This document shows positions 1-7,537 of a stretch of 27,489 bases of DNA, in pieces. This DNA comes from a virus. A program made the position numbers and the translations under genes. Under the pieces are notes generated by a model. It was not told where the DNA came from. It worked only from the letters and a program-made list of their open reading frames with translations, and searched no databases. Each line of letters starts with the position of its first letter. The first letter of the stretch is position 1. The stretch covers positions 1-27,489 of IMG/VR virus record IMGVR_UViG_3300031515_000003, one strand, 5' to 3'.

Positions 1-1
1 A

Positions 2-145
2 AAAGAAGAAAAAAAAGAGATTTTAACTTCAAGTTTAGAGGAAGAAGAAAAAGAAGAATTATCTCAAACTTCGGTTGATTTAGAAGAGGAGTTTTTAGAG
101 GAAGAGTCAGAGTTTGACATCCCAACATTTCTTAGGAAAAAATGA
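2..145 (+). CDS. ftsZ: FtsZ C-terminal end (partial, host gene)
   Basis: This frame is open from the window edge to TGA at 143-145 and gives 47 residues. It is a Glu/Lys-rich linker followed by DIPTFLRKK. That end matches the conserved C-terminal peptide of the cell-division GTPase FtsZ, which docks FtsA, ZipA, SepF and related partners (family knowledge). The GTPase domain lies outside the window. The last codons fall in the attL site, so the last nine codons up to the stop (ACA onward) are probably supplied by the prophage and keep FtsZ intact. The identification rests on the tail motif plus the acidic disordered linker. Confidence 0.85.
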   Translation, partial: KEEKKEILTSSLEEEEKEELSQTSVDLEEEFLEEESEFDIPTFLRKK

Positions 146-191
146 GGCTAAACTTCTTCCCTTCATTTAAAAACTTCTTAACTTAAGTAAA
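115..191. other. attL: left attachment site with arm repeats
   Basis: The core TGACATCCCAAC (115-126) recurs exactly at 27364-27375. Just inside the element are AAACTTCTT (150-158 and 171-179), CCCTTCATTTAAAAACTTC (159-177) and CTTAAGTAAA (182-191). These reappear inverted at the right end (27321-27358), as expected for integrase arm-binding sites in attP. That it is an attachment site is inferred from the split ftsZ tail, the shared core and the adjacent integrase gene. Confidence 0.8.
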
Positions 192-242
192 ACATAATAT
201 TTTTTACTTGTCAAGGGGTATTTTGATTTTTTATTTTTTTGT

Positions 243-248
243 TATAAT
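243..248 (+). promoter_or_regulatory. Possible -10 box of the integrase promoter
   Basis: A perfect TATAAT lies 22 bases before the integrase ATG. No good -35 at 16-18 bp spacing is visible: TTGTCA at 208-213 is too far away and TTGATT at 223-228 is too close. Weak call. Confidence 0.3.
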
Positions 249-270
249 AACAAGATAAACCAAAAACAAA

Positions 271-750
271 ATGATTGATTTTAATGATTTTAAAGCATAT
301 ATTACCGTAAAATCGGGATTAAAACCAAATAGCATAAGACACGCCCTTTCTAGGATAAAGATTTTTTTAAATTGGTTAAAAGAAAACAAAAAAGAATTAA
401 ATCAAAAATCAACGGAGGAGTTTTTTATCTTTCTTAAAAACAAAACTACCAATAATAATACCTTAAACACTTATGTATACGCACTAAGACAATTAAGAAA
501 CTATTTATTTCACCGGGGGATTTTAAATAATTTTTTTGAAGGAATAAGATCGTTTAAAAAATATCAACCGCCAGTTTTAATCTTAAGCGAGAAAGAAGTT
601 GAAAAAATAATAAAAGCTGACACAACAAGTAAAAAATATAAAGGTGAAAAAATAGAAAAGCTTCAGTTTACCCTTCAGACTCTTCGGATGTTTTTGGCCT
701 ATACCGGCTGTCGATTTGAAGGCGGCATCTTTGGAGGTAAAATCTGTTGA
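271..750 (+). CDS. int: Tyrosine recombinase (integrase), N-terminal part, frameshifted
   Basis: Residues 1-90 form a SAM-like core-binding domain, and the catalytic domain begins near residue 105. The first catalytic arginine is R148 in AYTGCR, the usual box I. After E150 the frame goes wrong: a single extra G at 721-722 sends it to a stop at 750, while the expected continuation (EAASLEVKSVDL) lies one base on in the downstream frame. Without the extra base the gene would encode about 345 residues, a normal length for a phage integrase. It lies next to attL, as an integrase should. As read, this half alone cannot be active. Confidence 0.85.
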   Translation: MIDFNDFKAYITVKSGLKPNSIRHALSRIKIFLNWLKENKKELNQKSTEEFFIFLKNKTTNNNTLNTYVYALRQLRNYLFHRGILNNFFEGIRSFKKYQPPVLILSEKEVEKIIKADTTSKKYKGEKIEKLQFTLQTLRMFLAYTGCRFEGGIFGGKIC

Positions 751-1309
751 TTTAGAAAATCAAAAAGCAGTTCTTTACTATACCAAAAATAGCGAGCCAA
801 GAAATGTTTATCTTATAAAACCATTGGTAAAAAGAATAAAAAAATTAATAGAAAACAAAAAACCAAATGAGTTGGTGTTTCAAAACTTAAGGGGAAAGAA
901 AATATACGCAACTGACTTTAGCAAAGACTTGAAAAAAGCGGCTTTAAAGGCAGGAATAAAAAAACGTGTTCACGCTCATATTTTTCGCCATACATATGGC
1001 ACTCTTTTATATCTCTCAACCCGAGATGTTGCTTTGGTTAAGGAAGTATTAGGACACAAAGATATAAAATCAACAATGACCTATGTTCATATTGCCGATG
1101 AAGTTGTCAAAGAGGGGATGTTATACCGTCATCCGTTTGCCTATAAACATATACCGCCAAAAAACTACATTGAGATTATAAAAAAAGCAATAGAACAGTT
1201 TAAACTAACCGAAGATAAAAGATTTGACTATCTGAAAGTATTAAAAGCAATCAACGATTTTATCTATGGCTTAAATGAAGCGGTTCTTCCAAACTTAAGA
1301 AATATTTGA
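716..1309 (+). CDS. int: Tyrosine recombinase (integrase), C-terminal catalytic part, frameshifted
   Basis: This is the rest of the integrase, in the next frame. It carries the remaining catalytic residues: K24 in the beta-hairpin (YYTKNSEPR), H88-x-x-R91 (HIFRHT), H114 (VLGHKD) and the nucleophile Y123 (STMTYVHI). A 60-residue helical tail follows. The listed TTG start at 716 is only the open-frame limit, and no ribosome site supports separate translation. The set R148, K, HxxR, H, Y is complete across the two halves, so the break looks recent, or is a sequencing error, or is bypassed by a +1 frameshift. No classical slippery site is visible at the junction. Confidence 0.85.
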   Translation: MKAASLEVKSVDLENQKAVLYYTKNSEPRNVYLIKPLVKRIKKLIENKKPNELVFQNLRGKKIYATDFSKDLKKAALKAGIKKRVHAHIFRHTYGTLLYLSTRDVALVKEVLGHKDIKSTMTYVHIADEVVKEGMLYRHPFAYKHIPPKNYIEIIKKAIEQFKLTEDKRFDYLKVLKAINDFIYGLNEAVLPNLRNI

Positions 1310-1332
1310 TAAAAAAATAGTATCATTTTATT

Positions 1333-1599
1333 ATGATCAATGTTTATTTAGCAATTACCATCAATATATTAACCAACTTAATAATTATTGCCTTCTTTTA
1401 TTTTTACTTTGCTAAAAAGAATAAAGAAAAAGAAAAACTATTTACCACTTATTTGTCGGAATTGGATGAAAAAAACAAAAGGCTTCAAAAAAGATTAGAA
1501 AGACTTAATGAGATAGAAAAAAAGATTAAAAGTTTACAAAATAAAAATGAGGTTAAAGAAAAAGGAAATAAGAAAAAAAACAATAAAAACAAGTTTTGA
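1333..1599 (+). CDS. Small membrane-anchored coiled-coil protein
   Basis: The 88-residue protein has one N-terminal membrane segment (about residues 4-27, rich in Ile, Leu and Phe). A charged Lys/Glu helix with coiled-coil character and a poly-Lys/Asn end follow. Such a protein would sit in the membrane with a basic cytoplasmic tail. I do not recognise a family. It begins 23 bases after the integrase stop, no clear Shine-Dalgarno site is seen, and its 3' end overlaps the next small frame. Confidence 0.55.
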   Translation: MINVYLAITINILTNLIIIAFFYFYFAKKNKEKEKLFTTYLSELDEKNKRLQKRLERLNEIEKKIKSLQNKNEVKEKGNKKKNNKNKF

Positions 1600-1705
1600 T
1601 GGCTATAGATTATTAATTGAAAAAATATTTGACGGAATTGGTTGGTTTGGAGTTCGAACGAAGCCTAAAAAAATAAAAAAAACTCTATTGACAGAGGACA
1701 AATAA
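1547..1705 (+). CDS. Small basic protein, 52 aa, unknown
   Basis: An ATG at 1547 opens a +1 frame that overlaps the end of the preceding gene and runs to TAA at 1705. The first 18 residues are Lys/Arg-rich. The rest (FDGYRLLIEKIFDGIGWFG, then KPKKIKK) has a balanced, protein-like composition, which favours real coding over a chance frame. Its last codons contain the -35 box of the promoter at 1688-1716. No known family is recognised. Alternatively the region 1600-1705 is simply a leader. Confidence 0.4.
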   Translation: MRLKKKEIRKKTIKTSFDGYRLLIEKIFDGIGWFGVRTKPKKIKKTLLTEDK

Positions 1706-1716
1706 AAAACTACAAT
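1688..1716 (+). promoter_or_regulatory. Sigma-70-type promoter for the regulator and packaging genes
   Basis: TTGACA (1688-1693), a 17-bp spacer, and TACAAT (1711-1716) match the housekeeping consensus closely. Transcription would start near 1723 and run into the regulator at 1749 and then terS and terL. It is the best canonical promoter seen on the plus strand. Confidence 0.75.
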
Positions 1717-1748
1717 TAAAATAGGCGGCTCACGAAAGAATTTAAAAC

Positions 1749-2255
1749 GTGGGCTATAAAAGAGAAAACTATTACTTCATTCCAACCTATTCGTTGGAAT
1801 CTTGCGTTGGCGACTTCGAGCCAAGAGTAGATGATCCATTGGAAAAAATCATTCAGGATGATTATGAGGATAAACTAATTGATAACTTCGATGGCATTGA
1901 GAAAGATATTGTGTCTATGGCAATGGAAGGATATAACCTTCATCAAATTTCTCAAATTTTAGGAATTAAGCTTTCAAAAATATATAAGATTAAAAAATCC
2001 CTGGCATCAAAAATAGTATCCATAAAAAAAGAAAATCTTAAACCATCGAGAATAAAATTTTTGGAAAACCTTCTTTTTTTATACATTTTGACCCAAAAAA
2101 AAAGGGATAAAGAAAAAAACCAAATTTTAAATGAAAAGGAAATATATGACAACTGGGAAAAAGATACCATTCTTAAAGAGTATAAACGACCGCCATATAA
2201 TATCTTTGTCGCCATAATTGGCGATATTAAAAATTATTTTAATGAAAATGGATAA
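1749..2255 (+). CDS. Sigma-region-4-like HTH regulator, probable late-gene activator
   Basis: In this 168-residue protein, residues about 48-90 read as a sigma-70 region-4 or ArpU-like helix-turn-helix: GIEKDIVSMAMEGYNLHQIS, then ILGIKLSKIYKIKKSL. An acidic N-terminus precedes it and a Lys-rich helical part follows. The start is GTG at 1749, 26 bases after the predicted transcription start; the ribosome site is weak. Lying just upstream of terS, it has the position in which many phages encode a late transcription activator (ArpU, RinA and sigma-like proteins). I infer that it may drive the recurrent CCATAAAATATTT promoters downstream. The HTH is fairly clear and the exact family is not. Confidence 0.65.
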   Translation: MGYKRENYYFIPTYSLESCVGDFEPRVDDPLEKIIQDDYEDKLIDNFDGIEKDIVSMAMEGYNLHQISQILGIKLSKIYKIKKSLASKIVSIKKENLKPSRIKFLENLLFLYILTQKKRDKEKNQILNEKEIYDNWEKDTILKEYKRPPYNIFVAIIGDIKNYFNENG

Positions 2256-2443
2256 TAATACCCGTTCAGAATACTGGGAAATAGAGCGATTAAAAGAATG
2301 GGATAAAAACCCAAGAAAAGCAACTGGAAAGGAAAGCCTACCTTATGGAGCTTGATCCTTATTATTGCGATGTTATAAGAAAACGTTATGCAAAGTTTAT
2401 AGGAAAGGAGGAGGCATGGGAAGACGAAACAAAACCGATTTAA
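2242..2443 (+). pseudogene. Remnant of a ParB-like/DNA-methylase gene with internal deletion
   Basis: Two fragments in different frames abut. ATG 2242 opens a 37-codon frame (EYWEIERLKEWDKNPRKATG) that looks like the start of a ParB-like nuclease domain, as found at the N-terminus of phage ParB-methylase fusions. From about 2336 another frame gives AYLMELDPYYCDVIRKRYAK and stops at 2443. That matches the C-terminal end of N4/N6 DNA methylases, where the cofactor pocket closes on a 'xELDPxYxDVIxxRW' motif. The catalytic middle is missing, so the gene is a deletion scar near 2325-2338. A methylase just before terS is a common phage arrangement. Confidence 0.65.
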
Positions 2444-2985
2444 AAAAAGCAAAATCAACAAAAATCAACAAAAATCAACAAAATCAAAACAATGTTGATT
2501 ATATTGAGTATGATAAGTTAAATCCGACCCATCAAAGAGCTATAGACTTAAGATTAAATGGGGTTAAATATAAAGATATAGCAACAGAACTAAATATAAA
2601 AGAACAAACTGTAAGAAGTTGGTTTATGAAGGAAGGGGCATGTTTTAAAGTTTTTAATCAAATCAAAAAAGAACGGGAAAAAGAAAAAAGAGATTTATTT
2701 AAAGAAATTGATCAGCGATTAAAAGATATAGCAATTGATGCGGTAATAGTTTTGGAAAATACGGTTAGAAAAGGCAATTGGAAGGCGGCAGTTAAAGCTT
2801 TGGAAATGGCAGGATTTGAACCAGTGCATAAAGTTGCTGATGTGACTGAGGATGAAAAGCAAAAGACGTTACAAATGTTAAAAGAAATTTTTCAAAAACA
2901 TGGACGACATCGACAAACTGACCAGTCTGTTTCAAATCAAAGGAAAACCGGTGGAGCTAACACCGATGCAAAAGAAGATTTTTAG
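2416..2985 (+). CDS. terS: Terminase small subunit
   Basis: This protein would recognise phage DNA and load the packaging motor. I chose ATG 2416 because AAAGGAGGAGG lies directly before it; the open frame begins at 2365. The protein then has 189 residues: a basic Asn/Gln-rich arm, a helix-turn-helix at about residues 38-72 (HQRAIDLRLNGVKYKDIATE, then EQTVRSWF) typical of small terminases, and a helical oligomerisation region. The last 86 bases overlap terL in another frame, which is longer than usual. A 10-bp tandem repeat lies inside the 5' part of the gene. Confidence 0.8.
   Translation: MGRRNKTDLKKAKSTKINKNQQNQNNVDYIEYDKLNPTHQRAIDLRLNGVKYKDIATELNIKEQTVRSWFMKEGACFKVFNQIKKEREKEKRDLFKEIDQRLKDIAIDAVIVLENTVRKGNWKAAVKALEMAGFEPVHKVADVTEDEKQKTLQMLKEIFQKHGRHRQTDQSVSNQRKTGGANTDAKEDF
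2451..2487 (+). repeat. 10-bp tandem repeat inside terS, possible packaging site
   Basis: AAAATCAACA occurs three times in a row (2451-2480), followed by the start of a fourth copy. The unit is one helical turn and not a multiple of three, so it is not a simple amino-acid repeat. Phased A-tracts should bend the DNA. Small terminases often bind sites within or near their own gene (P22, SPP1), so this is a candidate pac or cos-side binding site. Confidence 0.45.
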
Positions 2986-4252
2986 TCTTATAGCTTTTGC
3001 TAAACACCCAAGAAACCAAATAATAGCGCCGACCCAATATGGGAAGTCTTTAACTGTGGCCTTAGCTGTTTTGATTAGAGCGCTGGTTGCTGGAGAAAGA
3101 TTCATAATTTTGGCTCCATCAGAAAATAAAGCTCAGATAATTATGAGCTATATAATTGAGCATTGTTTTGATAATGCTTTGTTTTTAGATCAACTTGAAC
3201 TTGACCCATCAGAAAAACTTGACCGACTTCGAAGACAAAGATCAAGAGACTATATAACTTTTAAAACCGGTGGAGGTGTTAGAACATTGACACTGGATGC
3301 CAGAAATACAAAAAGAAATATTGAGGCGGCAATGGGATTTGGCGGCAATCGAATAATTTTGGATGAATCATCGTTAATTGATGATGCTTTGTATGCAACC
3401 GTTAAAAGAATGCTTGGCGGATATTCTTACGATGACCAGTTTCTTTTGGAAATAGGCAATCCTTTTTACCGAAACCATTTCTATCGCACTTGGCATTCAA
3501 ATTTATACAATAAGATTTTTATTGACTATAAAATCGGTTTGAAAGAAGGAAGATATTCACCTGAATTTATTGAAGAAATGAGACAAGAGGCTTTTTTTGA
3601 TATTTTATATGAGTGCAAATTCCCAGATGAAGATGAGATAGATCAGCGAGGATACCGAACCCTTTTAACTTTAGAGCAAATTGAAAAAGCATATACCGAA
3701 ACTTTACCAAAAGAGGAAAAGACCGATTGGATTTTAGGTGTTGATATTGGAGCCGGTGGGGATTTTAATGTCTATGTTTTGCGAAATAAAGATGTGGCAA
3801 TAATTGAAAGTAAAAACCAAAGCAATGATACAATGACAAACATAAATGAAGTTGAAAGAATAATAAAGGAGTATAAAGTAGAACCATCAAATATTTTTAT
3901 TGATGACACTGGTGTTGGAAAAGGAGTTACTGATAGATTGAAGGAAAAAGGAATAAAAGTCAACGCCGTCTCATTTGGCCAGGAGCCACAGGATAAAACT
4001 AAATTTAAAAACTTAAAAGCCGAGATTTATTGGAAAGCAAAACAATGGATTGAGGCTGGCGGCAAACTTTATAAAAATCAAAACTGGCAACAACTTCACT
4101 GGATAAAATATAAAATCTCAACCGATAAGGTTTTGCAAATAGAACCAAAAGATGAGTTGATTCGTCGAACTGGTAAATCGCCAGATTTTGCTGATGCTTT
4201 TGCTTTAACATTCACCCCCAAAAAACCCGAACCAAAAATACGCTTTCTTTAA
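2900..4252 (+). CDS. terL: Terminase large subunit
   Basis: This 450-residue ATPase-nuclease translocates and cuts phage DNA during head filling. The Walker A motif is APTQYGKS (43-50), and Walker B is RIILDESS (about 150-158) with the catalytic Glu after Asp. The RNase-H-like nuclease part carries GVDIGAGGD (about 280), FIDDTGVGKG (about 333) and a late DFADA (about 430), which supply the three acidic metal ligands. The start at ATG 2900 lies inside terS and has no obvious ribosome site, so translation is probably coupled. Length and motif order are normal. Confidence 0.95.
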   Translation: MDDIDKLTSLFQIKGKPVELTPMQKKIFSLIAFAKHPRNQIIAPTQYGKSLTVALAVLIRALVAGERFIILAPSENKAQIIMSYIIEHCFDNALFLDQLELDPSEKLDRLRRQRSRDYITFKTGGGVRTLTLDARNTKRNIEAAMGFGGNRIILDESSLIDDALYATVKRMLGGYSYDDQFLLEIGNPFYRNHFYRTWHSNLYNKIFIDYKIGLKEGRYSPEFIEEMRQEAFFDILYECKFPDEDEIDQRGYRTLLTLEQIEKAYTETLPKEEKTDWILGVDIGAGGDFNVYVLRNKDVAIIESKNQSNDTMTNINEVERIIKEYKVEPSNIFIDDTGVGKGVTDRLKEKGIKVNAVSFGQEPQDKTKFKNLKAEIYWKAKQWIEAGGKLYKNQNWQQLHWIKYKISTDKVLQIEPKDELIRRTGKSPDFADAFALTFTPKKPEPKIRFL

Positions 4253-4282
4253 AAGGCGCCAATAAAAAAATACACGCTCCAT

Positions 4283-4297
4283 CCATAAAATATTTGT
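4283..4297 (+). promoter_or_regulatory. Late-promoter-like motif before the portal gene
   Basis: CCATAAAATATTTGT ends directly at ATG 4298. TAAAAT lies six bases before ATG, so transcription from a -10 at this place would begin at or near the start codon. There is no TTGACA-like -35 and no Shine-Dalgarno site. It is one of seven copies in the late region. Confidence 0.6.
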
Positions 4298-6259
4298 ATG
4301 AATCCACTAAACTTTTTAAAAACAATCACCAAAGCCTTAAGTCGAAAACCTGTGTTTTCTAGTATTTTTATCCCTTGGGGAGTTGGTAGAACATTCACGC
4401 GTCGTGATTATTATTATGGCATTGTTTTTTCTTGTATTGATGCAATAGCTCAAAATGTAGCCGCAAATAGATTTTTTGCGGTTAAAAAAGATGATAAAAG
4501 CCAGGTAAAAGAAGAAAATCACCCATCAATTAAACTTTTATATAAACCAAATCCTCTTCAATCCTCTTACGATTTTTTTTATCTTGTTTCTTCTCATATT
4601 GATGCTTTTGGAAAAGCCTACATCTATCCTGTGTTTGACGGCAAAGGCGAGCCAAAAGAACTTTGGTTATTAGATCCTCAAAGAACAAAGCCAGTTCCAG
4701 GAAAAGATAGCTTGCTTGCTGGATATGTTTACTATAACTTAAAAAATGAAAAATTACCATTTGATGTTAATGAATTAATTGAAATCAAACGTCCTCACCC
4801 ATTTAACCAAATAGAAGGTGTTTCAACAATTGAAATGGCTCAACACTCAATCGAAGGCGATATAAACGCAGTTGAGTGGAATAAAAACTTCTTTGAAAAT
4901 GGAGCGATGCCATCAGGGGTGTTGTCAACCGATCAAGAAATATCGGAAGAGGCATTTCAGCGATTAAAAAAACAATGGCAAGAAAGGTACCAAGGAAAAG
5001 GAAATGCACACCGGCCGATGATATTAGAGGCAGGTTTAACTTGGCAGTCTTTAACCATAAAACAAAAAGATATGGATTTTATTGAACAGCGACGATTTTC
5101 TCGAGATGAGATTTTATCGATTTTTAAAGTGCCAAAAACAGTATTGGCAATAACCGATGATGTTAACCGAGCCAATGCTGAAGCCTCTGAATATGTCTTT
5201 GCCAAAAGAACAATTGAACCAAGACTTCGACTTATCTTTGACAAATTAAATCAGTTTTATATGCCTTTATTTTCCGATGGTAAAGACTATACTCTTCGTT
5301 TCGAAGATCCAACCCCAGAGAACGTAGAGATGAAACTTAAAAAATGGGAAACTGGATTGCGTGCTGGATTTTTAACAATAAATGAAGTAAGGTCCGAAGA
5401 CAAAAAAGAACCGGTAAAAGGTGGCGATGTGATTTATATTCCTTTTAATTTAGTTCCTTTATCATCAAATGAGAGCAATAATCAAAATAGTAGCGGTGGT
5501 GAAAATCAAAAATCGATTTTAAAAAAAGAAGTTAATCATATTCCTTTGCGTGATCAAACACTTGAAAGACTTGAAGGCCAGTATCGGGCTAAACTTGATG
5601 AGCTTTTTAGAAAACTAACTTTAGAAATAAGGAAAAATAAAAAAAGCATAAAGAAAAAACAAAAAGATCCATTGATTGATGAAATAATTGGCAATATTTA
5701 CCCAGACACAACTGAGTGGAAAAAACTTTTTACCACAATTACTTTTGATTTAGGCGTTCAAGCGACTCAGGCGGCAATTGAACATCTTATTCAAATTTAC
5801 GGTATTCAACGAATGACTGATTCAGCATATAAAAAGGTTATTGACTGGTTAAAAAAAAGAATAGAAACATCAGCCTCACAAGTTGATCAAACATTATACA
5901 ATCGAGCAAGAGAAGTAATTGCTAGAAATTTGGCTGATAGTGTTTTTGACATAGACAAAATAAGAGAAGAAGTAGCACAAGTAATTGATGATGAAAGATA
6001 TTGGCGGGTTGAAAGAATAGTAAGAACTGAACTTTTTACTGCTTATTCAGAGACAGAATATCAAAGTTATTTGCAATCAGGAACGGTAAAAAATCTTAAA
6101 TGGATCGCCGCTGCCGATGAGCGAACTTGTCCTATATGCATGGAAAACCATTTAAAAGTTGTTGGGCTTGGAGAAGAGTTTCCAAGTGGTCACACTCATG
6201 CTCCAGCTCATATTCAATGTCGATGCTCATCTATTCCAACTTTAGATGAAAAAACCTAA
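4298..6259 (+). CDS. Portal protein fused to a MuF-like minor head domain
   Basis: The protein has 653 residues. Residues 1 to about 390 are an HK97/SPP1-type portal: N-terminal RDYYYGIVFSCIDAIAQNVA, then FGKAYIYPVF, LLDPQR and the C-terminal NRANAEASEYVFAKRTIEPR. A Ser/Asn-rich linker follows at about 390-405. From about 570 comes a Mu gpF/SPP1 gp7-type domain with VERIVRTELFTAYSETEY and a Cys/His cluster (DERTCPICMENH, then HIQCRC) near 609-648. Portal proteins form the dodecameric DNA gate, and MuF proteins are minor head components at the portal vertex. They are usually separate neighbouring genes and here form one chain. The gene begins directly after a late-promoter-like motif. Confidence 0.92.
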   Translation: MNPLNFLKTITKALSRKPVFSSIFIPWGVGRTFTRRDYYYGIVFSCIDAIAQNVAANRFFAVKKDDKSQVKEENHPSIKLLYKPNPLQSSYDFFYLVSSHIDAFGKAYIYPVFDGKGEPKELWLLDPQRTKPVPGKDSLLAGYVYYNLKNEKLPFDVNELIEIKRPHPFNQIEGVSTIEMAQHSIEGDINAVEWNKNFFENGAMPSGVLSTDQEISEEAFQRLKKQWQERYQGKGNAHRPMILEAGLTWQSLTIKQKDMDFIEQRRFSRDEILSIFKVPKTVLAITDDVNRANAEASEYVFAKRTIEPRLRLIFDKLNQFYMPLFSDGKDYTLRFEDPTPENVEMKLKKWETGLRAGFLTINEVRSEDKKEPVKGGDVIYIPFNLVPLSSNESNNQNSSGGENQKSILKKEVNHIPLRDQTLERLEGQYRAKLDELFRKLTLEIRKNKKSIKKKQKDPLIDEIIGNIYPDTTEWKKLFTTITFDLGVQATQAAIEHLIQIYGIQRMTDSAYKKVIDWLKKRIETSASQVDQTLYNRAREVIARNLADSVFDIDKIREEVAQVIDDERYWRVERIVRTELFTAYSETEYQSYLQSGTVKNLKWIAAADERTCPICMENHLKVVGLGEEFPSGHTHAPAHIQCRCSSIPTLDEKT

Positions 6260-6282
6260 AAAGAAAAAAAAATAATAGTTGA

Positions 6283-6297
6283 CCATACAATATTTAT
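6283..6297 (+). promoter_or_regulatory. Late-promoter-like motif before the protease gene
   Basis: CCATACAATATTTAT ends directly at ATG 6298, with the same spacing as the copy at 4283. GTTGA precedes it. Confidence 0.6.
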
Positions 6298-7536
6298 ATG
6301 AAAAATAAACTATTTACATCAGCAACTTGCAAAGCTGTTGTTAACAAAGACGAAAAAATCGTCCATGTAATTGCTTCAACTGGTGTTATTGACCGGCATG
6401 GTGAATCGGTTAATCCTCAAGGGTGGTTGTTAGATAACTTTAAAAAAAATCCAGTGGTTTTAATTGCTCATGATTATCGATCACTTCCAATTGGAAAAGC
6501 AGTTAAAGTTTGGGTGGAGGATGAAAAACTTCAAGCCTATATTCAAATTGCCGACACTCAAGAAGGAAGAGAAGTTTTTTATCTAATTGAAAATGGATTT
6601 TTAAACACAGTCTCAGTTGGTTTCATTCCAACTAAATATGGTGTTTCCGGTCAGGATCCATATACCATTATGGAAGCTGAACTTTTGGAAATTTCATTTG
6701 TGGCTGTCCCAGCTAATCCTGAAGCTTTGATAAACAACGACGTTCAATCAAGATTTTTATTTTTAGAGAAATCACTTGATGAGGCTCAATATAAAGGAGC
6801 GGTTCCATTTGAATCTTATGAGAAAGATGAATCATCCTCTTGGGATGGAGATAAAGCAAGAAAACAATTAGCAAAATGGGCTTCATCTGATGGGTCAGGT
6901 GATAAAGACAAAATTGACTGGGGAAAGTATAAAAAAGGTTTTGGTTGGTTTGATGAGAAAGATAAAGAAAATTTTGGTTCTTATAAACTTCCCCATCACT
7001 ATGTAAAAGATGGGAAATTGGTAACGGTTTGGTCAGGATTAAAAGCAGCAATGGGGGCTTTACTTGGTGCTAGAGGCGGAACAAACATACCGGCTGAAGA
7101 TCGCAAAGGGGTATACAATCATCTAGCCAAACATTATAAAGAATTTGAGAAAGAAGCGCCAGAGTTTAAGGAATACACAAACGAAGAACTTTTTGAATTA
7201 GATCAAAAAGGATTAATTGATTGCGGTGAAGTCTTGGAAATAAATAAAGAATATTTAGCAAAGATAAAAAAAGAAGCCGATGAAATAAGAAATCTTAAAA
7301 AAACAATTAAAAGCATATTGGAAGAAATGTTTTTGAAATATAAAGTGGTTGAGGAAAAAGTTGTTGAAAAAATCATTCGAGTAAAAGATGATGAGCTGTC
7401 TGAAGACGCAGTTAAGCTTCTTTATAAGATGAGAAAGGAAATGAGAAAAAGTGATAAATATACCGGGCTGTCTTTAAAAATTTTAAATTCGCTATTAAAA
7501 GTTAGTAGTTCCGAAGGGAAAGGGGGTGAAAAATAA
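6298..7536 (+). CDS. HK97-type prohead protease with extra domain and scaffold-like tail
   Basis: This enzyme cleaves capsid precursors during head maturation. Residues 1 to about 155 form the U35 serine protease: H58 in VVLIAHDY, S106 in NTVSVGF, and the following ELLEISFVAVPANP with E131. Residues about 165-285 form a second domain (DGDKARKQLAKWASSDGSGD, then FGSYKLPHH, ALLGARGG and RKGVYNHLAKHYK) that I know as an add-on in some phage proteases, of unclear function. The last 110 residues are a charged coiled coil, probably acting as the scaffold for the capsid protein encoded next. The gene ends inside the ribosome site of the capsid gene. Confidence 0.9.
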   Translation: MKNKLFTSATCKAVVNKDEKIVHVIASTGVIDRHGESVNPQGWLLDNFKKNPVVLIAHDYRSLPIGKAVKVWVEDEKLQAYIQIADTQEGREVFYLIENGFLNTVSVGFIPTKYGVSGQDPYTIMEAELLEISFVAVPANPEALINNDVQSRFLFLEKSLDEAQYKGAVPFESYEKDESSSWDGDKARKQLAKWASSDGSGDKDKIDWGKYKKGFGWFDEKDKENFGSYKLPHHYVKDGKLVTVWSGLKAAMGALLGARGGTNIPAEDRKGVYNHLAKHYKEFEKEAPEFKEYTNEELFELDQKGLIDCGEVLEINKEYLAKIKKEADEIRNLKKTIKSILEEMFLKYKVVEEKVVEKIIRVKDDELSEDAVKLLYKMRKEMRKSDKYTGLSLKILNSLLKVSSSEGKGGEK

Positions 7537-7537
7537 T

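Noticed and set aside
4005-5244. Several minus-strand open frames across terL and the portal gene
   Set aside because: They overlap strongly supported genes completely and show antisense-type composition.
6713-7051. A 112-codon open frame on the minus strand
   Set aside because: It lies fully inside the protease gene in a reversed frame, is Leu/His/Gln-rich in a way expected from an antisense shadow, and has no ribosome site.
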